Shown here piece after piece: positions 1 through 6,142 of a DNA stretch of 7,744 nucleotides. The stretch spans positions 1 through 7,744 of the forward strand of contig DASYSL010000034.1 of NCBI GenBank assembly GCA_036003365.1. The letters are read 5' to 3'. This DNA is from DASYSL01 sp036003365. GTDB lineage: Bacteria > Eisenbacteria > RBG-16-71-46 > DASYSL01. The notes under the pieces were generated by a model. That model was not told where the DNA came from. It saw only the letters and a program-made list of their open reading frames with translations, and did not search any database. The position numbers and the translations under genes are program-made. The first letter of the stretch is position 1. Each line of letters opens with the position of its first letter.

Positions 1-23
1 TTGGCGGGAGGGAGGCTTCATCC

Positions 24-542
24 ATGAACCGTTTCCGACTTTCGGCGCCGGCGAGCCTGTTGGCCGTCGCACTCGTGGTCCTCGTCTCCGGCTGCTCCAA
101 GAAGGCGGCGCAAGCGCCGCCCGCCACCACGCCGCCGCCGGCCGAGACTCCGACGCAGCCGCCCACGCAGCCGGTCGAAAACACGCCGGCCGAGCCGAGC
201 GAGCCGGTGTCGCAGAACTGGCAGGACGCGTACTTCGACTACGACTCCTACGATCTGCGCGAGGATGCGCGCGGGGCGCTCGACGCCGACGCCAAGACGC
301 TCACCGACCACGCCCACGCCTCGGTCATGATCGAAGGTCATTGTGACGAGCGCGGCACGCCGGAGTACAACCTGGCACTGGGCGAGCGGCGCGCCAACGC
401 GGCCAAGGACTATCTCGTGGCGCACGGGGTCGACGCCTCGCGCATCGAGACGGTGTCCTACGGAGAGGAACGGCCGTTCGCGACCGGACACGACGAGGCG
501 TCGTGGGCGCAGAACCGGCGCGCGCACTTGGTCCAGAAATAA
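24..542 (+). CDS. pal: Peptidoglycan-associated lipoprotein Pal
   Basis: Pal is an outer-membrane lipoprotein that binds peptidoglycan and, with TolB and the TolQRA motor, keeps the outer membrane attached and constricts it at division. The 172-residue length is normal. Seen in order: a signal peptide (residues 1-23) ending in lipobox VSGC with lipidation Cys24; a Pro/Thr-rich linker (about 31-62) that would span the periplasm; and an OmpA-like domain (about 66-172). The domain has the hallmark run GHCDERGTPEYN (105-116) and then LGERRANA. Asp108 and Arg123 match the residues that hold diaminopimelate in known Pal proteins. The usual Ala of GHADERG is Cys107 here. The ATG is supported by a purine-rich GGGAGGGAGG (positions 6-15) 8 nt upstream. 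cpoB follows, the classic tol-pal order; tolB would be expected just outside the window. The family assignment is secure. Confidence 0.96.
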   Translation: MNRFRLSAPASLLAVALVVLVSGCSKKAAQAPPATTPPPAETPTQPPTQPVENTPAEPSEPVSQNWQDAYFDYDSYDLREDARGALDADAKTLTDHAHASVMIEGHCDERGTPEYNLALGERRANAAKDYLVAHGVDASRIETVSYGEERPFATGHDEASWAQNRRAHLVQK

Positions 543-551
543 GGGGGTGAC

Positions 552-1307
552 ATGGGCGCGCGAGCGCGAGCGACGATCCTTCTCCTGACGTTGGCGGCAT
601 CGGGCGGTGGCTGCTACACGGCGCGCATGCAGCGCATGGAGCAGAACCTGGGCACGCTGAATACCAAGGCCGACGCCGACAGTGCCTCTCTGGCCGAGAT
701 GCGCAAGGATCTCGCGGAGCAGAAGGACATCCTGCTCTCGCTCAAGGCGGGCAACAACACCACCTCGAAGGAATTGGTGGAGCGCCTCGAGGAGATCTCG
801 TCGAAGCTCGACGACACGGTGCAGCGGATGTCGAACCTGCCGCGCTCGTCGTCTACCTATGTGCCGCCGGACACCTCGCGTGGCGACACGGGGCCGCCGG
901 TGATCGCCAGGCCGTCCGCCTCGGCCGGCGACGTCGAAGGCATGTACGAGCAGGCGGCGAAGGACTTCACGCAGGGAAGATTCGAGATCGCGCTCTCCGG
1001 GTTCCGCGGTCTCCTGGCGGCCGCACCCAACCACGAGCTGGCCGACAACGCGCTCTACGGTGTCGGCGAGTCGTTCTACGCGCTCGCCCAGTACGACAGC
1101 GCGCGCGTCGCCTACCAGCAGGTCGAGTCGCAGTATCCCAAGGGCGACCGCGTGCCGGCCGCGCTCTACAAGCTCGGCATGACGTATCTCAAGCTCGGCG
1201 ACAAGACCAGCGCGCGCGCCACGTTCATGCGCCTGCAGTCGCGCTTTCCGCGCTCCGGCGAGGCCAAGCTCGCCGAGGAGCGGCTGAAGGAGATCGGCAA
1301 AGCCTAG
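552..1307 (+). CDS. cpoB: Tol-Pal system protein CpoB/YbgF, TPR-containing
   Basis: CpoB (YbgF) is a periplasmic partner of TolA that coordinates outer-membrane constriction with peptidoglycan synthesis. The 251 residues show a hydrophobic signal segment (8-20), a helical, heptad-like charged region (about 25-95) fitting the family's N-terminal coiled coil, a Ser/Pro-rich linker (about 98-125), and a C-terminal TPR domain (about 128-250). The TPR domain has the family pattern of three repeats: AAKDFTQGRFEIALSGF, then DNALYGVGESFYALAQYDSA, then AALYKLGMTYLKLGDKTSA. The signal segment ends in SGGGC (Cys21), a poor lipobox because Gly sits where Leu is usual. The protein could be a lipoprotein or a soluble periplasmic protein like that of E. 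coli. Start: ATG after AGGGGGTG (542-549), 9 nt behind the pal stop, so the two are almost certainly one transcript. Confidence 0.93.
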   Translation: MGARARATILLLTLAASGGGCYTARMQRMEQNLGTLNTKADADSASLAEMRKDLAEQKDILLSLKAGNNTTSKELVERLEEISSKLDDTVQRMSNLPRSSSTYVPPDTSRGDTGPPVIARPSASAGDVEGMYEQAAKDFTQGRFEIALSGFRGLLAAAPNHELADNALYGVGESFYALAQYDSARVAYQQVESQYPKGDRVPAALYKLGMTYLKLGDKTSARATFMRLQSRFPRSGEAKLAEERLKEIGKA

Positions 1308-1371
1308 CCGAGCTGCCGGGCGGTCGCGGCGGCTCATGCGGGTCTGTAGGTTTGGCGGCGGGGCTGATAAA

Positions 1372-2154
1372 GTGCGGCCCGTGGACCCCGCGACTCTCGA
1401 TCGAGCCCTCCAAGAGTATGTCCGGCCGCAGAGCTTTCCCGTCGCCGTGCGCCAGGCGGCGCCGGGCGAAGCCATCCCCGAAAAGCTCAAGCGGCCCAAG
1501 CGCGATCTCGGCATCCAGGTGGCCATTTGCCAGACCATCGCGCTGGCGCGCCGCTACGGCTGGGGGCTCGCGGTGGGTCGCGAAGATCTCTCGTGCCCGC
1601 TCGCGCACGTCGCTTTCGGATACTCGCCGTCCCTGCCGTTCTACGAGCAGGGCAATCTGTGCGTCGAGATGTACACCAAGGACGCCGCCGCCGGCGCGCG
1701 CTCCGAGGCCGCCGTGCCCAAGCTCGCCCCCGGCGCCATGGAGACGATGTGGGTGGCGCCTCTGGCCCGCGCTCCGTTCGAGCCGCAGGTGATCGTCTTC
1801 TACGGGAACGGGGCCCAGGTGATGCGCCTCGTGGCTGCGGCCCTCTACGAGCGCGGCGGCCAATTGGTCTCGCACCACGCGGCGCGCATCGATTGCGCCG
1901 AGCTCGTGAACCGCACCCTTCAGACCGGCGAGCCGCAGGTGGTGGTGCCGTGCTACGGCGACCGCGTCTTCGGGCAGACCGGCGACGACGAGATGGCGTT
2001 CGCCTGGCCCTACGCGCGCTCGGCCGAGATCGTGGCCGGGCTTGCAGGCACGCATCAGGGTGGCGTGCGCTATCCGGTGCCGTCTTTCTTGCGCTATACG
2101 GGTACGTTCCCCGAGAAGTACCGCGAGCTGGCGCGTCAGTGGGAAGATTCGTGA
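1372..2154 (+). CDS. DUF169 family protein (COG2043-like), function unknown
   Basis: This looks like the DUF169 family, whose biochemical role I do not know. Family-like features are YVRPQSFPVAVR near the N-terminus, a central Cys-Gln (CQTIALARRYGWG), then GREDLSCPLAHVAFGY. Counted from a GTG at 1381, Cys lies at residues 50, 72, 94, 172 and 191; several conserved-looking cysteines in a soluble protein suggest metal, Fe-S or thiol chemistry, but that is inference. There is no signal peptide or membrane segment. The start is uncertain: ATG 1336 (272 aa), GTG 1372 (260 aa) and GTG 1381 (257 aa) are in frame. GTG 1372 is chosen because a G-rich GGCGGGG (1357-1363) sits 8 nt upstream, and the residues before it (MRVCRFGGGADK) look non-conserved. 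It lies 64 nt after cpoB and 44 nt before the FAD oxidoreductase. Confidence 0.8.
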   Translation: MRPVDPATLDRALQEYVRPQSFPVAVRQAAPGEAIPEKLKRPKRDLGIQVAICQTIALARRYGWGLAVGREDLSCPLAHVAFGYSPSLPFYEQGNLCVEMYTKDAAAGARSEAAVPKLAPGAMETMWVAPLARAPFEPQVIVFYGNGAQVMRLVAAALYERGGQLVSHHAARIDCAELVNRTLQTGEPQVVVPCYGDRVFGQTGDDEMAFAWPYARSAEIVAGLAGTHQGGVRYPVPSFLRYTGTFPEKYRELARQWEDS

Positions 2155-2186
2155 ATCTGCCCCGGCTTGCCTGATCTGCCTTCTCC

Positions 2187-2193
2187 GAGGAGG
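2187..2193 (+). promoter_or_regulatory. Shine-Dalgarno site that sets a TTG start
   Basis: GAGGAGG lies 5 nt before TTG 2199. It is one of the best ribosome binding sites in the window. It selects the non-ATG codon TTG as the start of the FAD oxidoreductase, just ahead of the Rossmann fold; the next ATG (2316) would remove the dinucleotide-binding motif. Confidence 0.85.
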
Positions 2194-2198
2194 CCGTC

Positions 2199-3350
2199 TT
2201 GAGCCCAGCGCGTACCGCCGACGTGGTCGTCATCGGCGCCGGCTGCATCGGCGCCAGCGTGGCCTTCCGCCTGGCCGAGCGCGGGGCGAGCGTGGTGGTG
2301 CTCGAGCGCGAGCCCATGGCGGGCACCGGCTCGACCGGTCATTGCGCGGGCGGCGTGCGCCAGCAGTTCTCGACTGCGGTCAACGTGCTGCTCTCCAAGG
2401 CATCGGTGATCACGCTCGAGAACTTCCAGGACGAGGTGGGGGCCGAACCCGGCTTCGACCAGTGCGGCTACCTCTTCTGCCTCGCCGACGAAGCGACCTG
2501 GCGTAGCTTCCAGAAGCAGCTCGCGCTCTGGCGCTCGCTCGACGTGCCGGCGGAGGCACTCACGCCCGAAGAAGCGCGCGCCATCGTGCCCGGCCTCGAG
2601 ATCGGCGATCTCGTGGGCTGCACGTTCTGTCCCACCGACGGCATCGCCGATCCGCACTTGGTGACCCAGGGCTTCGTGGCCGCGGCGCGCCGCCATGGCG
2701 CCGTGTTCGAGCTGGGTCGGGCCGCCACCGGCGTGCGCGTCGAGAACGGCCGCGTGCGTGGCGTGCTGACCGCAGAAGGCGAGATCGCCGCCCCGGTGGT
2801 GGTGAACGCCGCCGGGCCGTACGCCGCCGAGGTGGCGCGCTGGGCCGGTGTCGAGCTTCCGGTGGCGCCGCTGCGCCGCCAGATGTTCACCACCCAGCCT
2901 CTGCCCTGGGTCACCGACAAGTTCCCCATGATCGTCGACATGAAGAGCGGCGTGTACATGCACCGCGAGTCGGGCGGGATCCTCGTGGGCCTGGCCGACA
3001 AGAACGAGCCGCCTTCCTTCAACACCAACATCGATTTCGAATTCCGCGACCTGGTGTTCTCGCTCGCCATGGAGCGCGTGCCGGCGCTCGAGGAAGCCGA
3101 ATACCGCGCCGGATGGGCCGGGTTGTACGAGACGACGCCCGATCACAACGCCATCCTGGGCCCGGTGCCCGGCCTCGAAGGCTTCCAGTGCGCCAACGGC
3201 TTCAGCGGCCACGGCTTCATGCAATCGCCGGCGATCGGCCGCGTGATCGCCGGATTCATCCTCGACGGACGAAGCCCGATCGAGGTCTCCGAGCTCTCGA
3301 TCGAGCGCTTCCAGCGCCACGAGCTCCTGGTGGAAGCCAATGTCATCTGA
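2199..3350 (+). CDS. FAD-dependent oxidoreductase, DAO family (glycine/sarcosine oxidase-like)
   Basis: A flavoprotein of the D-amino-acid oxidase fold, whose relatives (glycine oxidase, sarcosine oxidase beta subunit, dimethylglycine dehydrogenase) oxidise C-N bonds of amino acids or N-methyl amines. The 383 residues show an N-terminal Rossmann motif VVVIGAGCIGAS (9-20, GxGxxG) with the ribose-binding acid Glu36 after VVVL. Next come GSTGHCAGGVRQQFS (44-58), a central substrate domain, VVNAAGPYA (201-209), and the C-terminal GLYETTPDHNAILGPVPG (308-325) and NGFSGHGFMQSPAIG, which close over the flavin. No transmembrane segment or extra folate domain is present, so this is the single-domain form. 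The substrate cannot be read from the sequence. It starts at TTG with a strong ribosome binding site and overlaps the next gene by 11 nt. His48 sits where related enzymes carry covalent FAD (see findings). Confidence 0.9.
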   Translation: MSPARTADVVVIGAGCIGASVAFRLAERGASVVVLEREPMAGTGSTGHCAGGVRQQFSTAVNVLLSKASVITLENFQDEVGAEPGFDQCGYLFCLADEATWRSFQKQLALWRSLDVPAEALTPEEARAIVPGLEIGDLVGCTFCPTDGIADPHLVTQGFVAAARRHGAVFELGRAATGVRVENGRVRGVLTAEGEIAAPVVVNAAGPYAAEVARWAGVELPVAPLRRQMFTTQPLPWVTDKFPMIVDMKSGVYMHRESGGILVGLADKNEPPSFNTNIDFEFRDLVFSLAMERVPALEEAEYRAGWAGLYETTPDHNAILGPVPGLEGFQCANGFSGHGFMQSPAIGRVIAGFILDGRSPIEVSELSIERFQRHELLVEANVI

Positions 3351-3933
3351 CGCTCACGAGCGCGCCATGGCCCGCTCGCGCGATTTCCCCATGCGCGTGC
3401 GCGCGCACGAGACGGCGTTCGTGGCGCCCGGGGCGGTGGTCGTGGGCGAGGTGACGCTCGGCCCGCGCTCGAGCGTGTGGTTCGGCGCCATCCTGCGCGG
3501 CGACATGGACACCATCACCCTGGGTGAGGACTCGAACATCCAGGACAACTCGGTGGTGCACGTCGACACCGACGTGCCGGTGACCATCGGCAAGCGCGTG
3601 GTCATCGGGCACCGCGCCGTGATCCATGGCGCCACGGTCGAGGACGATTGCCTGATCGGCATGGGCTCGATCCTCTTGAACCGCTGCCGGATCGGCGCCG
3701 GCTCGCTGGTGGCCGCGGGCGCGCTCGTCTCGGAAGACAAAGTGGTCCCGCCCGGCTCGCTCGTGGTCGGCGTTCCCGGCAAGGTGATCGGACAGGTCAC
3801 GCCCGAGATGAAGATCGCGATCGCGCGCGGCGCGGAGCACTATGTCGCCCTGGCCGCGAGCTACCGCGCGCGCGGCCTGGCGCTCGACCTCGGCACGGGG
3901 GGCGCGATCCTGGAGCGGGGCGCGGCCGGATGA
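3340..3933 (+). CDS. Gamma-class carbonic anhydrase-like hexapeptide-repeat protein (YrdA/PaaY type)
   Basis: A left-handed beta-helix protein of the gamma-carbonic anhydrase superfamily, trimeric and metal-binding in characterised members, which interconvert CO2 and bicarbonate or have other or unknown substrates. The 197 residues hold repeated hexapeptide turns from about residue 28 to 150 (VAPGAVVVGEVTLG, VVPPGSLVVGVPGKVIG) and a C-terminal helix (154-180). The three zinc/iron-ligand histidines are visible: His74 (VVHVD), His91 (IGHRA) and His96 (VIHGA). The active-site Arg53/Asp55 pair (LRGD) and Gln68/Asp69 (IQDN) are also present. No signal peptide and no acidic proton-shuttle loop like that of archaeal Cam are seen, so it is closer to the short YrdA/CaiE/PaaY group. 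The start ATG lies inside the end of the oxidoreductase gene, with GGTGGA 5 nt upstream; the later ATG 3367 lacks such a site. Its last codons overlap the next start (ATGA). Confidence 0.92.
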   Translation: MSSDAHERAMARSRDFPMRVRAHETAFVAPGAVVVGEVTLGPRSSVWFGAILRGDMDTITLGEDSNIQDNSVVHVDTDVPVTIGKRVVIGHRAVIHGATVEDDCLIGMGSILLNRCRIGAGSLVAAGALVSEDKVVPPGSLVVGVPGKVIGQVTPEMKIAIARGAEHYVALAASYRARGLALDLGTGGAILERGAAG

Positions 3934-4823
3934 GCGAGCCGCGCCCGATCTGGGTGACCGGAGCCACGGGCTACATCGGCAAGGCGGTGTGTGAGGCGCT
4001 CACCCGGCGCGGCCATGACGTCGTGGCCCTGGTGCGCGACGCCGATCGCGCCGGGCGCATGCCCGAGCTCGCGCGCTGCCGGCTGCACGTCGGCGACGTG
4101 CTCGAGCCCGGCACGCTCAAAGGAGCGGCGAGCGGGGTGGAGACGGTGGTCCATCTGGTCGGCATCCTGCGCGAGCGCGGCGTGGCCACCTTCGAGAGCG
4201 TCGTGGTCGACGGCACGGCGGCCGTGCTGGCCGAAGCGCGCCGCGCCGGCGCGCGCAACATTCTCTACATGAGTGCCGTGGGCGCCGACCCGGAGGGTCC
4301 GACACGCTACTTCCGCACCAAGGCGCGGGCCGAGGAGATGGTGCGGGCCAGCGGCCTGGCCTGGCTCGTGGCGCGCGGCTCGGTGGTGCTGGGACGGGCC
4401 GGCGAATTCTTCCAGCTCTTGCGGCAGCTCACGCAGTTTCCGGTGGTGCCGGTGCCGGGTAGCGGGCGTTTCGAGCTGCAGCCGGTGCTGCTCGAGGACG
4501 TCGCTCAAGTGGTGGCGCAAGCGGTCGAGCGGCCCGCGGCGTGGAATCGCGTGTACGGCATGTGCGGTCCGCGGCGCTTCACGCTCAAGGAAATGCTGCG
4601 CCTGGCGAGCGGCCGGCGCTCCCGCGTCTTCCTGCCGATTCCCTGGCCGCTCATGGAGCTCGGCGCGCGGCTCGGCCAGGCACTCCTGCCGAACCCGCCC
4701 GTGACCACCGACGAGCTGGCCATGCTGGCGCTCGGCAACGTCTGCGATCCCGCGCCCTTGGCTCGGGCGCTAGGGATCTCGTTCCGCGGCGTCGAGGATT
4801 TGCTCGCCCAGGTGGCGGCGTGA
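3930..4823 (+). CDS. NAD(P)-binding atypical SDR/epimerase, NDUFA9-like
   Basis: A 297-residue atypical short-chain dehydrogenase/NAD-dependent epimerase homologue, closest in look to the complex I NDUFA9-like group. Motifs: the nucleotide-binding VTGATGYIGKAV (9-20, TGxxGxxG); Arg36 after the second strand (VALVR), which favours NADP(H); GDVLEP (55-60); VVHLVGI (73-79); a catalytic-type Ser115 (YMSAVGA); and Tyr127-x-x-x-Lys131 (RYFRTK). The YxxxK pair is intact, so catalysis is possible, although many relatives have structural roles. The C-terminal part (FELQPVLLEDVAQVVAQAV, GPRRFTLKEML) matches the family's substrate domain. The reading frame is open for 94 more codons upstream, but that stretch overlaps the carbonic anhydrase gene and is a shadow. 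The start is ATG 3930, overlapping the previous stop by 4 nt (ATGA), and the gene ends with another 4-nt overlap into moaB. Confidence 0.88.
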   Translation: MSEPRPIWVTGATGYIGKAVCEALTRRGHDVVALVRDADRAGRMPELARCRLHVGDVLEPGTLKGAASGVETVVHLVGILRERGVATFESVVVDGTAAVLAEARRAGARNILYMSAVGADPEGPTRYFRTKARAEEMVRASGLAWLVARGSVVLGRAGEFFQLLRQLTQFPVVPVPGSGRFELQPVLLEDVAQVVAQAVERPAAWNRVYGMCGPRRFTLKEMLRLASGRRSRVFLPIPWPLMELGARLGQALLPNPPVTTDELAMLALGNVCDPAPLARALGISFRGVEDLLAQVAA

Positions 4824-5302
4824 GCGTGCGGGTCGCCGTGCTCACCGCGAGCGATTCGCGCACGGCGGCCACGGACGCAAGCGGCGGCGTGCTGCGCGAG
4901 GGGCTCGCCGGCGCCGGGTTCGACGTGGTGGCGTCGCGCATCGTTGCCGACGACGAGGCTGCGATCGAGGGCGCGATTCGCCAATGGGCAGAAGCCGCCG
5001 ATGCCGTCGTGATCACCGGCGGCACCGGCGTGTCGCCGCGCGACCGCACGCCCGAAGTGGTGGCGCGGTTGTGCGACCGCATGCTGCCGGGATTCGGCGA
5101 GCTGTTTCGGGCGCTGTCCTATCAGGAGATCGGTGCCGCGGCCCTGGCCAGCCGCGCTTGCGCCGGGCAAGCCGGATCCACCCTGGTTTTCGCATTGCCA
5201 GGCTCGCCGGCGGCATGCCGGCTGGGCGTGGAGAAGCTGATCGCCCCTCAGCTCGCGCACCTCGTGGCGCTGGCGCGCGGCGAGAATTCGTCACACGGAT
5301 AG
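4820..5302 (+). CDS. moaB: MoaB/MogA-type molybdenum cofactor biosynthesis protein
   Basis: A member of the MoaB/MogA family; active members adenylylate molybdopterin before molybdenum insertion in cofactor synthesis. The 160 residues cover a single MoCF-binding domain: VRVAVLTASDSRT at the N-terminus, the signature DAVVITGGTGVSPRDRTPEV (61-80) with Asp75 and Glu79 in the molybdopterin-binding loop, a following helix with LPGFGELFRALSYQEIGAAA, and FALPGSPAACRLGVEKLI (124-141). The size fits MoaB (about 160-180 aa). Whether it acts as MogA or is an inactive MoaB cannot be told from the sequence. The start is GTG 4820, overlapping the previous stop TGA (GTGA), with AGGTGG (4810-4815) 4 nt upstream. 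The frame is open for 93 more codons upstream, inside the preceding gene, and these are not likely to be translated. No other molybdenum-cofactor gene or evident molybdoenzyme lies in the window. Confidence 0.9.
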   Translation: MSVRVAVLTASDSRTAATDASGGVLREGLAGAGFDVVASRIVADDEAAIEGAIRQWAEAADAVVITGGTGVSPRDRTPEVVARLCDRMLPGFGELFRALSYQEIGAAALASRACAGQAGSTLVFALPGSPAACRLGVEKLIAPQLAHLVALARGENSSHG

Positions 5303-5326
5303 AAAGACACCCTTCGAGGAGGAAGC

Positions 5327-5884
5327 ATGGGCGTCAAGCCGGACCACTGGATCGAGAAGATGTGCCGCGAACAGAAGATGATCGAACCGTTCGAGCCGCG
5401 CCTGGTGCGCGACGGCGTGATCTCGTACGGCGTCTCGTCGTACGGCTACGACATCCGGATCGCCGACGAGTTCAAGATCTTCACCAACGTCAACACCACC
5501 GTGGTGGATCCCAAGCGCTTCGACGCGCGCTCGCTGGTCGACTTCAAGGGCGACGTCTGTATCATCCCGCCCAACTCCTTCGCCCTCGGGCGCACGGTGG
5601 AGTACTTCCGCATCCCGCGCGACGTGCTCTGCACCTGTGTCGGCAAGTCGTCCTACGCGCGCTGCGGGATCATCACCAATGTGACCCCGTTCGAGCCCGA
5701 GTGGGAGGGCTACGCGACGCTCGAGATCTCGAACACCACACCGCTGCCGGCCCGCATCTACGCCAACGAGGGCATCGCGCAGCTCCTGTTCTTCAGCGCC
5801 GACTCCCCCTGCGAAGTCTCCTACGGTGACCGCAAGGGCAAGTACCAGGCTCAGGTGGGGATCACGCTGCCGCGGCTGGGGTAA
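5327..5884 (+). CDS. dcd: dCTP deaminase
   Basis: Dcd deaminates dCTP to dUTP, the step that supplies dUTP for dUMP and then dTMP synthesis. The 185 residues align by eye with the Pseudomonas-type enzyme: DHWIEKMCREQKMIEPFE at the start, ISYGVSSYGYDIR (32-44), CIIPPNSFALGRTVEYFRIP (78-97), the nucleotide-binding GKSSYARCGI (106-115) with Ser108/Ser109 and Arg112, and EPEWEGYATLEISNTTPLPA (123-142), in which Glu133 is the expected catalytic acid. The C-terminal CEVSYGDRKGKYQAQVGITLP is also typical. It is slightly shorter than Pseudomonas homologues because a short loop near residue 29 (after LVRDG) is missing. Whether it also has dUTPase activity, as in the bifunctional archaeal enzymes, cannot be decided. 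GAGGAGGA (5316-5323) lies 4 nt before the ATG. It is 24 nt after moaB, so it may share that transcript. Confidence 0.95.
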   Translation: MGVKPDHWIEKMCREQKMIEPFEPRLVRDGVISYGVSSYGYDIRIADEFKIFTNVNTTVVDPKRFDARSLVDFKGDVCIIPPNSFALGRTVEYFRIPRDVLCTCVGKSSYARCGIITNVTPFEPEWEGYATLEISNTTPLPARIYANEGIAQLLFFSADSPCEVSYGDRKGKYQAQVGITLPRLG

Positions 5885-5913
5885 GGGCCCGACGTTCTCG
5901 AGGACCGCTCACT

Positions 5914-5973
5914 CGCCCATGGGTGACCAAGTGGCCGCCGCGCCCATTCATAGGCCCGCGGGCCGCCAAGTGG
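5914..5973. repeat. Degenerate direct repeats with small palindromes
   Basis: Two units start with CGCCCAT (5914-5920 and 5941-5947) and end with CCAAGTGG (5927-5934 and 5966-5973). The first contains the palindrome CCCATGGG (5916-5923), extendable to TCGCCCATGGGTGA with one G-T mismatch. The second contains the perfect 12-bp palindrome GGCCCGCGGGCC (5953-5964). They look like two diverged copies of one element, perhaps protein-binding sites; function unknown. Confidence 0.5.
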
Positions 5974-5989
5974 TCCAATCGAGCGGGCA

Positions 5990-6032
5990 GACCCAGTCAC
6001 AGGTCCATGGACCTGTGACTTGACCATGGGTC
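5990..6032. repeat. Perfect 26-bp palindrome in a longer inverted repeat
   Basis: The half AGTCACAGGTCCA (5995-6007) is followed directly by its exact reverse complement TGGACCTGTGACT (6008-6020), with no spacer. An outer pair GACCCA (5990-5995) / TGGGTC (6027-6032) shares base 5995 with the inner repeat and is offset by a short insertion on the right arm. No T-run follows, so it is a poor rho-independent terminator, although it could still end or protect the dcd transcript. A zero-spacer palindrome also fits a dimeric-protein operator or a cruciform. The presence of the palindrome is certain; its role is inferred. Confidence 0.85.
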
Positions 6033-6142
6033 CCACCGAATTCTCGCTGATTCAATATGAAACGCTGGAACGATTAGTCGTTACATCGTGGAACGGTATG
6101 CGAAACCATAGCCTTCTCTTCTGGTGGCTGACTACCTAAGTA

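Noticed and set aside
1308..1371. Terminator between cpoB and the DUF169 gene
   Set aside because: AGCCG and CGGCT can pair, but the loop is long and no T-run follows; any GC-rich sequence would offer as much.
18..1538. A 506-codon open frame on the minus strand opposite pal and cpoB
   Set aside because: It is Arg/Leu/Gly-rich low-complexity translation opposite two certain genes, and arises from high GC at third codon positions. No recognisable domain.
2136..3320. Long minus-strand open frame opposite the FAD oxidoreductase
   Set aside because: His/Ala/Gly-rich antisense translation with no motif; the + strand gene is a clear flavoprotein. The minus-strand frame opposite dnaK (6725-7666) is rejected for the same reason.
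3648..3929. N-terminal extension of the NDUFA9-like protein
   Set aside because: These 94 codons overlap the carbonic anhydrase gene in another frame and read as Arg-rich noise. The ATGA overlap at 3930 directly precedes the Rossmann strand.
4541..4819. N-terminal extension of MoaB
   Set aside because: It lies inside the preceding gene and is Arg/Ala-rich; GTG 4820 has a ribosome binding site and begins right at the conserved MoaB strand.
5826..6036. Two short open frames, one per strand, across the dcd end and the palindromes
   Set aside because: They encode matching peptides (QVHGPVT) only because the DNA there is palindromic; neither has a start signal or domain.
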